From JAVBMB01 sp031552995 (GTDB lineage: Bacteria > Bacillota > Clostridia > Oscillospirales > Butyricicoccaceae): a stretch of DNA of 12,497 bases. The position numbers and the translations under genes were made by a program. Under the pieces are notes generated by a model that was not told where the DNA came from, ran no database searches, and saw only the letters and a list, made by a program, of their open reading frames with translations. How positions within the stretch are numbered: position 1 is the stretch's first letter; each line of letters begins with the position of its first letter. Of this stretch, positions 6,101-12,497 are shown in pieces. The DNA lies in assembly GCA_031552995.1 (NCBI GenBank), contig JAVBMB010000107.1:1-12497 (forward strand). The letters are read 5' to 3'.

Positions 6101-7240
6101 TCAGGCCAGAAGCTCATCGGCCTCCGCCATGTTTTTGATTATCGGTACGCCGAACGGGCAGCGGCTTTCGCAGCCGGCGCACTCTATGCACTCGGCGCCG
6201 GTGTGGGCAAGCTCACGGTAGTGAGAGCGTATCGACGGCGGTACGGCGGATTTGTCAAGCCGCGCGATATCGAGATATTTGTTCACCGTCGCGATGTCGA
6301 TTTCGACCGGACACGGCTGGCAGTGGCTGCAATAGACGCAGTTGCCGGCAAAGTCGTTGCGCATCGTGCCCAGCAGCGGCGTATAGTCGCGCTGCTCGTC
6401 GGTCACGGTAAGGTACTGCAGCGCCGATTCAATCTCCCGCGGGCTTTGACAGCCGAGCAAAACGCTCGAGACCGCAGGGCGAGTCAGGGCGTAATGGATG
6501 CACTGCGCGGCGGTCATCGCAGACGCGAACGGCGTATGCTGAGCCGACAGAAGCTTGCCCGAGCCAAAGGTTTTCATCACTGTGATGCCTATTCCTTTTT
6601 GCTCGCACAGTGTGTACAGCGCGGCGCGTTTCGGGTCGACACCGCGAAGCGCGCCGGCGTCGAAGCCGGATTCGAGCGTGTCGAGCACATCCGCATCTGT
6701 GGGGTACATATCAAATGCCATATTTATGCTGAACATCATCATCTCGGGCAGGCCGGTTGCGATAACGCGCGACGCGATGTCGGGGTTATGGGAGCTGAAG
6801 CCGATATGGCGAATGTCGCCGTTCGTCTTGAGCTTTTGCACATATTCGGCAAAGCCGGTCTCGAACACACCCTTATAATCCTTTTCGGAATCGATGAAAA
6901 ACATCATTCCAAAGTCGATATACCCGAACAGCCGAAGCATGTCTTCGAAGTATCTGGTAATGGTGGGCAAGTCGCGGCTGATGTCGTACTGCCGGCGGAT
7001 ATCGGTAGAGCCGATGTGCCCTTGAATCATCACGTCGCCGCGGCGTTCGCCCAGTGCGCGGGCGATATTCTGCCTCACTTCAAGCCCGGGCATGAACACA
7101 TCCATGATGTTTATCCCGCCGTCAAGCGCGGCGTCGATGACGCTTTTAACCGTCTCGTAGGGCTTGCCGTCAAGGTGTTCGCATCCGAGGCCGATGATGC
7201 CGGCGCTGCGGCCGGTTTTGCCGATATCGCGGTATAGCAT
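6101..7240 (-). CDS. Aldo/keto reductase family protein with C-terminal 4Fe-4S ferredoxin domain
   Basis: Predicted oxidoreductase of 379 aa; substrate unknown. The N-terminal part follows the aldo/keto reductase barrel: YRDIGKTGRSAGIIGLG (residues 3-19), GGINIMDVFMPG..VRQNIARAL (41-63), GDIRHIGFSSHNP (141-153), and the late cofactor region around SVLLGCQSPREIESAL (259-274). The C-terminus has two cysteine clusters, CVYCSHCQPCP (301-311) and CIECAGCESRCP (351-362), suited to two 4Fe-4S clusters. Oddly, the usual Asp-Tyr-Lys-His tetrad is not kept: Asp47 is present, but MDVFMPG replaces the Tyr region and IQGHIGS (72-78) replaces the Lys strand. From memory this is typical of the clostridial ferredoxin-fused subfamily, so it is not decay. 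A weak GGGAG precedes the ATG at 7240. It has its own promoter (7295-7323) and no terminator before the tyrS promoter. Confidence 0.88.
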   Translation of the reverse strand: MLYRDIGKTGRSAGIIGLGCEHLDGKPYETVKSVIDAALDGGINIMDVFMPGLEVRQNIARALGERRGDVMIQGHIGSTDIRRQYDISRDLPTITRYFEDMLRLFGYIDFGMMFFIDSEKDYKGVFETGFAEYVQKLKTNGDIRHIGFSSHNPDIASRVIATGLPEMMMFSINMAFDMYPTDADVLDTLESGFDAGALRGVDPKRAALYTLCEQKGIGITVMKTFGSGKLLSAQHTPFASAMTAAQCIHYALTRPAVSSVLLGCQSPREIESALQYLTVTDEQRDYTPLLGTMRNDFAGNCVYCSHCQPCPVEIDIATVNKYLDIARLDKSAVPPSIRSHYRELAHTGAECIECAGCESRCPFGVPIIKNMAEADELLA

Positions 7241-7294
7241 AGATGTGCACTCCCGTCGTTTTTTTATTTTGTATATACAGATGCCGTTTTTATT

Positions 7295-7323
7295 ATTATA
7301 ACAGACTGTGTATGGGATGTCGA
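7295..7323 (-). promoter_or_regulatory. Promoter for the aldo/keto reductase gene
   Basis: On the minus strand TCGACA (7323-7318), a 17-base spacer, then TATAAT (7300-7295): one mismatch from consensus. It lies 55 bases upstream of the ATG at 7240. It is divergent from the pyrH promoter about 65 bases away in the same intergenic gap. Confidence 0.75.
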
Positions 7324-7387
7324 GCGGGCGAGCCGATGCCGATATAAAACCTCTGTGTAAAACTTTTATTAAAAGAGCAGATTTAGC

Positions 7388-7416
7388 TTTTCAAATACGA
7401 CGTTCTATATTAAAAT
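7388..7416 (+). promoter_or_regulatory. Likely promoter of the pyrH operon
   Basis: TTTTCA (7388-7393), a 17-base spacer, then TAAAAT (7411-7416). The -35 box is a 4/6 match and the -10 box 5/6. Start would be near 7423, about 30 bases before the pyrH ATG. The region is A/T-rich, so other hexamer choices are possible. Confidence 0.45.
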
Positions 7417-7453
7417 ATAAAGGATGAATTAAATACGGATGCGGAGGCAGTTT

Positions 7454-8185
7454 ATGGAAGAGCCGAAATATAAGCGGGTTTTGCTTAAGATAAGCGGCGA
7501 GGCGCTGGCCGGTGAAAACAGGACCGGGCTGAACTTCGACGTGCTGGAGGGAGTGGCGAAAGCCATAAAGGACTGTCTGGATATCGGGGTAGAGATTGGC
7601 ATTGTCATAGGCGGCGGCAACTTCTGGCGCGGGGTCAAGGACGGCGGCGGCAGGATAGAGCGCACCAGGGCCGACCATATGGGTATGCTGGCAACGACAA
7701 TAAACGCGCTTGCACTTGGTGACGTGCTTGAGAGCATCGGTGTTGAAGTGCGTGTGCAGACCGCGATTGACATGACAAAGATTGCCGAGCCGTATATCAG
7801 GCTTAAGGCTATCAGGCACCTTGAAAAGGGCAGGGTCGTCATATTCGCCTGCGGCACGGGGAATCCTTATTTTTCCACAGATACAGCGGCGGCGCTGCGT
7901 GCGGCCGAGGTAAATGCCGACGCGATTTTATTGGCGAAGAATATCGACGGCGTGTATGACGCTGACCCGGCGAAAAAAGCCGACGCGCACAAACTTCACA
8001 GAATAACATATGCCGAGGTGCTGCGCCGCGGGCTTGGTGTTATGGACACAACGGCGACGGCGCTGTCGATGGATAACGACATCCCGGTGCTGGTTTTTGC
8101 GCTTAAAGACCCGGGGAACATCAAACGTGTGCTGCTTGGCGAGGAAATCGGCTCATACGTAGGCACGACACTAGACGAAGCGTGA
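7454..8185 (+). CDS. pyrH: Uridylate (UMP) kinase
   Basis: Phosphorylates UMP to UDP with ATP, in pyrimidine nucleotide supply; cytoplasmic and normally hexameric. The 243 aa fit the amino-acid-kinase family member PyrH. Motifs in order are KRVLLKISGEALAG (residues 7-20), IVIGGGNFWRG (50-60), RADHMGMLAT (72-81), CGTGNPYFSTD (133-143), LLAKNIDGVYDADP (159-172) and MDTTATAL (197-204). I chose the ATG at 7454 because GGAGG lies 7 bases upstream and MEEPKYKRVLLK matches the family start. The in-frame ATG at 7439 would add five residues and place the GGAGG inside the gene. It is the first gene of a six-gene plus-strand block. The common upstream neighbours rpsB and tsf are absent here, replaced by a divergent aldo/keto reductase gene. 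Confidence 0.97.
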   Translation: MEEPKYKRVLLKISGEALAGENRTGLNFDVLEGVAKAIKDCLDIGVEIGIVIGGGNFWRGVKDGGGRIERTRADHMGMLATTINALALGDVLESIGVEVRVQTAIDMTKIAEPYIRLKAIRHLEKGRVVIFACGTGNPYFSTDTAAALRAAEVNADAILLAKNIDGVYDADPAKKADAHKLHRITYAEVLRRGLGVMDTTATALSMDNDIPVLVFALKDPGNIKRVLLGEEIGSYVGTTLDEA

Positions 8186-8235
8186 CAGGCATTTCAAATT
8201 ATTGATTAAATATAAAAATCAGGAGGAGTCGCATT

Positions 8236-8790
8236 ATGGATCCCAGATGTGAAGCATATAAAGCGAAAATGCAAAAATCACTTGAGGTTATGAAGCAGGA
8301 GCTGGCGACAATACGCGCGGGACGCGCGAATGCCGCCGTGCTGGACAGGATTACCGTAGACTATTTCGGCTCTCACATGCCGATAAACCAGTTGGCGTCG
8401 GTCGCCTCGCCCGAACCGCGTATGCTGACAATTCAGCCGTGGGACGGCAATGCCCTGAAGCTGATTGAGAAGGCGATTCAGTCATCAGATCTCGGTATAA
8501 ACCCTCAGAACGACGGCAAGATAATCAGGCTGGCCTTCCCGCAGCTGACTGAGGAGCGGCGACGCGATTTGACAAAGGAAGTCAAGAAAATCGCCGAGGA
8601 CACAAAGGTGGCCTGCCGCAACATCCGTCGCGACGGCATTGATGCGTTTAAGAAGATGCAGAAGGCGAGCGAGCTAACCGAGGACGATTTGAAAGACCTC
8701 GAAAAGGATTTGCAGGATTTGATGGACAAGATTACAAAGGACATCGACGCCGAGGCGTCAAAGAAGGAAAAGGAGCTGCTGGAAATATAA
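8236..8790 (+). CDS. frr: Ribosome recycling factor
   Basis: Releases ribosomes from mRNA after termination, together with EF-G. The 184 aa are essentially full length (usual about 185). The N-terminus has EVMKQELATIRAGRANAAVLDRI (residues 17-39), the conserved first helix and loop. The middle has LTIQPWDGNALKLIEKAI (72-89) and the IRLAFPQLTEERRRDLTKEVKK segment (about 98-119). The C-terminal helical part is rich in Lys and Glu. A very strong AGGAGGAG lies 7 bases before the ATG. It follows pyrH by 50 bases, the standard firmicute order, and is separated from uppS by a 135-base gap with a terminator-like hairpin. Confidence 0.97.
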   Translation: MDPRCEAYKAKMQKSLEVMKQELATIRAGRANAAVLDRITVDYFGSHMPINQLASVASPEPRMLTIQPWDGNALKLIEKAIQSSDLGINPQNDGKIIRLAFPQLTEERRRDLTKEVKKIAEDTKVACRNIRRDGIDAFKKMQKASELTEDDLKDLEKDLQDLMDKITKDIDAEASKKEKELLEI

Positions 8791-8868
8791 CGCGGCGTTT
8801 GCCGCCGGCTTTACCTTGTGGGGTGGCGGGACCGATTGCCGTCACAGTAAGAACTGCATCAAGGCTCA

Positions 8869-8905
8869 GGGCGCGGCGACGACCTCGTCGCGCCCGCTTT
8901 GTTTT
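8869..8905 (+). terminator. Terminator-like hairpin between frr and uppS
   Basis: Left arm GGGCGC...GACGA (8869-8882) pairs with TCGTC-GCGCCC (about 8885-8894), with a 3-base bulge and a tight loop. The tail GCTTTGTTTTG follows. No promoter fits between it and the uppS ATG at 8926, so it can only partly stop transcription (attenuation) or act as a processing or stability hairpin. The 78 bases before it (8791-8868) hold a small GCGGC/GCCGC hairpin and otherwise nothing I recognise. Confidence 0.5.
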
Positions 8906-8925
8906 GTCAGGACTGGAAGGATGCT

Positions 8926-9672
8926 ATGCCGCTTTTTTTTAAGAGAAAAGAAAAGATAGAGCTTGACCGGACTAATATTCCGGCGCATATCGCCATAATT
9001 ATGGACGGTAACGGCAGATGGGCGCAAAAGCGCGGGCTGCCGCGCGCTGCCGGGCACAGCGCGGGGAGCGAGACATTTCGCCGTGCCGCCGAGCACATGA
9101 ACGAGCTTGGCGTGAAATACTTTACCGTTTACGCGTTTTCTACCGAGAACTGGTCGCGCCCGAAGGATGAAGTCGACTCGATTATGCAGCTGCTGGAGAA
9201 ATATCTGCACGAGGCGATACGCGATATGGAGAAGAAAAACATCAGCCTTCGGTTTTTCGGAGATGTGCTTGCGCTGCCGAAATCGCTGCGCGCGCTCGTC
9301 GACGAGACATCGAGGATATCGCTGAAAACAGACGGCTTGCAGGTGAATGTGTGCCTGAATTACGGTGGTCGAAGCGAGCTTGTCCGCGCGGCGCGCATGC
9401 TGGCGGAACAGTGCGCGTCCGGCAGGATGAATGTGACCGATATCGACGAAAACGCCATGGCAAACTGTATGTATTCCGCCGGGATACCTGACCCCGACCT
9501 TATGATTCGGCCGGGGGGAGAGGTGCGGCTGTCGAACTTCCTGCTTTGGCAGAACGCCTACAGCGAGTTCTATTTTACGGATACCCTGTGGCCGGATGTG
9601 GATGAGAGAGTACTTGACGGGGCCATTGCCGAATATCAGCGGCGGCGTCGTCGCTTTGGAGGGGTAAGGTGA
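8926..9672 (+). CDS. uppS: Undecaprenyl diphosphate synthase (cis-prenyltransferase)
   Basis: Adds isopentenyl units to farnesyl diphosphate to make the C55 lipid carrier for peptidoglycan and other wall polymers. The 248 aa fit the family. Motifs in order are HIAIIMDGNGRWAQKRG (residues 21-37, with catalytic Asp27), AGHSAG (42-47), YAFSTENWSRP (69-79), FFGD (110-113), VCLNYGGRSE (142-151), and IRPGGEVRLSNFLLWQNAYSEF (194-215), where the common Thr-Ser-Gly is Pro-Gly-Gly. The ATG at 8926 has GGAAGG 5 bases upstream. An upstream in-frame TTG at 8899 would lie in the hairpin tail and add unconserved residues. Its stop overlaps the cdsA start by 4 bases, so translation is probably coupled. Confidence 0.97.
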   Translation: MPLFFKRKEKIELDRTNIPAHIAIIMDGNGRWAQKRGLPRAAGHSAGSETFRRAAEHMNELGVKYFTVYAFSTENWSRPKDEVDSIMQLLEKYLHEAIRDMEKKNISLRFFGDVLALPKSLRALVDETSRISLKTDGLQVNVCLNYGGRSELVRAARMLAEQCASGRMNVTDIDENAMANCMYSAGIPDPDLMIRPGGEVRLSNFLLWQNAYSEFYFTDTLWPDVDERVLDGAIAEYQRRRRRFGGVR

Positions 9673-10484
9673 AGACAAGGGTCATAACCGGTTTTTTTAT
9701 CGGGCTGATGTTCGCGGCGCTGTTTTTTGTGCTTCCGCCTATATGCGCGACAATTGCTTTCGCGGTGTTTTGCGCCGTCGGAGTATGGGAGCTGCTGCAC
9801 ACTGCGGGTAAGCTTGACAGGCACCCTTACCTCTATATTTCGTGTGTGGCCGCGCTGTGCGTGCCGTTTGCCGCCGGAAGTACGACAGGCAGTCTTTGGC
9901 CTGTTATGGCGCTTGTGTATGTGTTTATGATGGCGACATTTGCCTGCGGTGTGTTTGACCACCGGCGCATCGGCTATGCCGAGATGGGACGAGGTTTTCT
10001 GGCGGCGATAGTGTTGCCGCTGATGCTAAGCTCGGTTTTGCGCATATTTGCCATGCCGGACGGCAAGTTCATCATGTTTATTCCTTGGTTTACCGTGTGG
10101 ATGTGCGACAGCGCGGCATTGTTTATCGGCAAGGCATTTGGAAAGCACAAGCTGGCGCCGTATGTCAGCCCGAAGAAAACGGTCGAGGGATTTGTCGGCG
10201 GGCTGCTTGGAGGCATAATCGGCGCCGCGGGTTATACATTTGTTGTGACGCGTTATTTCGGCGTGGATATCGCCATACTTCCGGTGGCGGCGTTCGGGCT
10301 TGTCGGCGCCTGCGTCGGGCAGCTTGGGGATTTGGCGCTGTCGGTCATCAAGCGCGAGGCGGGAATTAAAGATTACGGCAAGCTGTTCCCCGGTCACGGC
10401 GGCGTGTGGGACCGCTTTGACAGCATCACATTTGCCGCCCCGCTGTTCGAGTTGGCGCTGCTTGCGATGGGTATGATGAAATGA
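9669..10484 (+). CDS. cdsA: Phosphatidate cytidylyltransferase (CDP-diglyceride synthase)
   Basis: Membrane enzyme joining phosphatidic acid and CTP to give CDP-diacylglycerol, the precursor of anionic phospholipids. The 271 aa are typical. It consists of multiple hydrophobic segments from the N-terminus onward (for example about 6-21, 26-42, 76-95, 108-125, 135-155, 176-195 and 202-223). The full family signature is at residues 225-251: SVIKREAGIKDYGKLFPGHGG and then VWDRFD. The start is GTG at 9669, overlapping the uppS stop (GTGA), with GGAGG a few bases upstream inside uppS. Its own stop overlaps the dxr start (ATGA). Both overlaps point to translational coupling across uppS-cdsA-dxr. Confidence 0.96.
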   Translation: MKTRVITGFFIGLMFAALFFVLPPICATIAFAVFCAVGVWELLHTAGKLDRHPYLYISCVAALCVPFAAGSTTGSLWPVMALVYVFMMATFACGVFDHRRIGYAEMGRGFLAAIVLPLMLSSVLRIFAMPDGKFIMFIPWFTVWMCDSAALFIGKAFGKHKLAPYVSPKKTVEGFVGGLLGGIIGAAGYTFVVTRYFGVDIAILPVAAFGLVGACVGQLGDLALSVIKREAGIKDYGKLFPGHGGVWDRFDSITFAAPLFELALLAMGMMK

Positions 10485-11629
10485 ATACGAAAAAGCGCGT
10501 CGCCATTATCGGCTCGACCGGGTCAATCGGCACACAGGCGCTTAAGGTCATTGCGGCCAGCGGGCACAGCGTTGCGGCGCTTGCCGCCGGCAACAATGCC
10601 CGGTTGCTCTATGAGCAGGCCGCGGCATTTTCGCCAGGCGTCGTCGCGGTGGCGGACATTGAAGCGGCGCTCTGGCTTAAGGAAAAGCTGCGCGGCAGCG
10701 GCATCGAGGTTTTGAGCGGCAGTGACGGCGTGTGTGCCGCCGCGTCGGAGCAGAGCGCCGATGTCGTACTTAATGCCGCTGTGGGCATCGCCGGGCTGCG
10801 GCCGACGATGGCCGCAATAAATGCCGGCAAAACATTGGCGCTGGCGAACAAGGAGTCGCTTGTCTGCGCCGGAGACATAGTTATGGCGGCGGCGCAGCGG
10901 AACGGGGTTGATATAATCCCTGTCGATTCGGAGCATTCGGCGATATTCCAGTGTATGCGCGCCGGACGGCGGCACGAGGTGGAGCGCGTGATTCTGACGG
11001 CGTCGGGCGGCGCGTTTTTTGGCATGACGAGAGGTGAGCTTGAGAATGTGACGCCGCAGCAGGCGCTTGCGCATCCGACATGGAGCATGGGCAGCAAGAT
11101 AACGATTGATTCCGCAAGCATGATGAACAAAGGCTTCGAGATGATTGAGGCAAAGCACCTGTTTGGGCTTGAGCCTGACATGATTGACGTTGTAATCCAC
11201 CGAGAGAGTATTGTGCATTCGCTCGTGGAGTTTCGTGACGGCGCAACTGTTGCGCAGCTGTCGCCGCCAGACATGTGCTTGGCTATCCAGTACGCGCTGG
11301 ACTGGCCGGAGCGCCTGTACAGCGACAGGCGAAGGCTTGACCTTGCCGGTATAGGGAAGCTGACATTTTTTAAGCCGGATGAAGATGTATTCCCGGCACT
11401 CAGGTTATGCCGCGGTGCGCTTGCCGCGCCGTCAGGTTACGGCGCCGCGATAAACGGCGCAAACGAGCAGGCTGTTGCGATGTTTTTGCGCGGAGAGATA
11501 GGGTTTAACAGGATTTTTGAGCTTGTAAATGACGCAGCCAGCGCGATATCGCGCGGCGGTGCCACCCTTGATGAAATTTTTGAAATTGACAGAGACGCGC
11601 GGGAGTATGTTATACGCGCTTCGAGATAG
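10481..11629 (+). CDS. dxr: 1-deoxy-D-xylulose 5-phosphate reductoisomerase
   Basis: Converts DXP to 2-C-methyl-D-erythritol 4-phosphate with NADPH, the committed step of the MEP isoprenoid pathway, and so supplies precursors used by uppS. The 382 aa fit the family. The N-terminal NADPH fold has VAIIGSTGSIGTQAL (residues 7-21). The junction has LALANKESLVCAG (119-131). The metal and substrate site has PVDSEHSAIFQ (147-157, acidic ligands Asp149 and Glu151) and SKITIDSASMMNKGFEMIEA (205-224). The C-terminal helical domain has NGANEQAVAMFL (325-336). Start is the ATG at 10481, which overlaps the cdsA stop by 4 bases. The rseP gene follows after 37 bases. Confidence 0.97.
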   Translation: MNTKKRVAIIGSTGSIGTQALKVIAASGHSVAALAAGNNARLLYEQAAAFSPGVVAVADIEAALWLKEKLRGSGIEVLSGSDGVCAAASEQSADVVLNAAVGIAGLRPTMAAINAGKTLALANKESLVCAGDIVMAAAQRNGVDIIPVDSEHSAIFQCMRAGRRHEVERVILTASGGAFFGMTRGELENVTPQQALAHPTWSMGSKITIDSASMMNKGFEMIEAKHLFGLEPDMIDVVIHRESIVHSLVEFRDGATVAQLSPPDMCLAIQYALDWPERLYSDRRRLDLAGIGKLTFFKPDEDVFPALRLCRGALAAPSGYGAAINGANEQAVAMFLRGEIGFNRIFELVNDAASAISRGGATLDEIFEIDRDAREYVIRASR

Positions 11630-11639
11630 AATAATAGCA

Positions 11640-11656
11640 ATCTTTGCGAGAAAGAT
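11640..11656 (+). promoter_or_regulatory. Small hairpin over the rseP ribosome-binding region
   Basis: Inverted repeat ATCTTT (11640-11645) and AAAGAT (11651-11656) with loop GCGAG. The right arm contains the only purine-rich stretch upstream of the rseP ATG, so the hairpin could lower initiation. The stem is six mostly A-T pairs and may be weak in the cell. Confidence 0.3.
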
Positions 11657-11666
11657 GGTGTGATGT

Positions 11667-12497
11667 ATGCTCTTTTCGATTCTGATTTCGGTCGTCGTGT
11701 TCGGCTTGATTATATTTGTGCATGAGCTTGGGCATTTTGTCGCCGCTAAGCTTAGCAAAATCGTTGTGCTGCAGTTTAGTATCGGCTTTGGTCCGGCGAT
11801 TTTTAAAAAGCAAATAGGCGAGACACTGTACGCGATAAGGATAATTCCTCTGGGCGGCGCGGTGATGATGAAGGGTGCGGACGACGAGGAGAAACTACTC
11901 GTAGGAGACACATCCCCGGCGCAAAGCGGCGCGGAATATAACGCCAGACTTGACCCCGCCAGCGACGTCGGCAGCTATTTCAGTGTCGGCAAATTGAAAC
12001 GGTTTGCGGTGTGCATTGCCGGGCCGCTGATGAACTTTTTGTGCGGCGCGCTTGTTCTGCTGATACTGTTTGCCCCGGCTCAGCAATTTGTCGGCACGTC
12101 AATCGGCGGATTTATGGAGGGCTTTGCGCACGAGAGTGAGAGCGAGTTTTTGCCGGGCGACAGGTTTGTAAAGATAAACGACATGCATATTTTTGTGTAC
12201 AGCGACATCCCGACCGCGCTTATGTTGGGAGAAGGGAAGCCGTTTGATTTTACGGTTGACCGCAACGGCAGGACAGTAAAGCTGCGTGATGTTGTGCTTG
12301 AACGCGACATATTTGACCCGTCGACCGAGAGCTATAAGTACGGCTTCCAGTTTTCGCTTGACGAGGCGACGCCTCTTTACAAGGTGGGATACTCTGTAAA
12401 AAGCTCTGTCAGCTTTTTACAGCAGGCAGTCGTCAGCCTTAAGATGCTGATTACCGGGCAGGCAGGGCCGAACGACATGATGGGGACGGTCGGTATC
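11667..12497 (+). CDS. rseP: RseP/RasP-type site-2 protease (3' end outside window)
   Basis: Intramembrane zinc metalloprotease that typically cleaves anti-sigma factors and leftover signal peptides. 277 residues are visible, open to the last base. The first membrane segment (2-18) leads into the active-site motif HELGH (19-23). PLGGAVMMKG (61-70) follows, then a second membrane segment with AGPLMNFLCG (118-127). A PDZ domain spans about 141-215 (LPGDRFVKINDMHIF at 162-176), and AGPNDMMGTVGI (266-277) corresponds to the usual GPVGI motif. The LDG motif with the third zinc ligand should lie beyond the window. Residues 70-108 form an acidic stretch longer than in many homologues. The start is fixed by an in-frame stop at 11661. 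The ribosome site (AAAGATGG) is weak and lies in a small hairpin. Confidence 0.93.
   Translation, partial: MLFSILISVVVFGLIIFVHELGHFVAAKLSKIVVLQFSIGFGPAIFKKQIGETLYAIRIIPLGGAVMMKGADDEEKLLVGDTSPAQSGAEYNARLDPASDVGSYFSVGKLKRFAVCIAGPLMNFLCGALVLLILFAPAQQFVGTSIGGFMEGFAHESESEFLPGDRFVKINDMHIFVYSDIPTALMLGEGKPFDFTVDRNGRTVKLRDVVLERDIFDPSTESYKYGFQFSLDEATPLYKVGYSVKSSVSFLQQAVVSLKMLITGQAGPNDMMGTVGI

Noticed and set aside
5924..7237. 437-codon plus-strand open frame opposite the aldo/keto reductase gene
   Set aside because: It has no recognisable domain and is Arg/Ala/His-rich. It mirrors a gene with clear conserved motifs and starts inside the T-box leader, so it is a by-product of G+C-rich antisense sequence.
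10523..11274. Minus-strand open frames of 221-231 codons opposite dxr
   Set aside because: They are shadows of the dxr reading frame with unstructured, low-complexity composition and no family resemblance.

Overview
The window looks like chromosomal DNA of a Gram-positive anaerobe in the Bacillota, probably class Clostridia (Oscillospirales-like). The evidence is a T-box leader on tyrS, consensus sigma-A type promoters, strong GGAGG ribosome sites, a clostridial-type OGG glycosylase, a ferredoxin-domain aldo/keto reductase, and the firmicute gene order pyrH-frr-uppS-cdsA-dxr-rseP. Coding DNA is moderately G+C rich and intergenic DNA is A/T rich. No organism name can be read from the sequence itself.

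Layout. Positions 2-1297 hold the C-terminal part of a large serine recombinase, which begins before the window and is the only clear mobile-element gene. A nested inverted repeat (1302-1356) and a minus-strand tRNA-Leu(UAG) (1361-1445) follow, so an integrated-element boundary may lie here. The remainder is housekeeping: ogg (1729-2565, +) with its own promoter, then guaB (2734-4212, +), whose perfect promoter overlaps the ogg stop codon. guaB and tyrS converge on a 275-base block of hairpins and terminators (4226-4458). On the minus strand, an aldo/keto reductase gene (6101-7240) lies upstream of tyrS (4488-5711). tyrS has its own consensus promoter and a tyrosine T-box leader (about 5775-6054).

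From 7454 to the window end, six plus-strand genes form one operon-like block: pyrH (UMP kinase), frr (ribosome recycling factor), uppS (undecaprenyl diphosphate synthase), cdsA (CDP-diglyceride synthase), dxr (first committed MEP-pathway step) and rseP (site-2 protease, cut by the window end). uppS-cdsA and cdsA-dxr overlap by 4 bases. The block joins nucleotide supply and translation to membrane lipid, isoprenoid and envelope-stress functions. dxr feeds the isoprenoid pool used by uppS, and cdsA makes the phospholipid precursor.

I found no convincing undescribed multi-gene system. The best leads are the possible attachment-site region beside a slightly degenerate tRNA-Leu, the twin hairpins between guaB and tyrS with an alternative fold, the aldo/keto reductase that lacks the usual catalytic residues, and a possible attenuator between frr and uppS.
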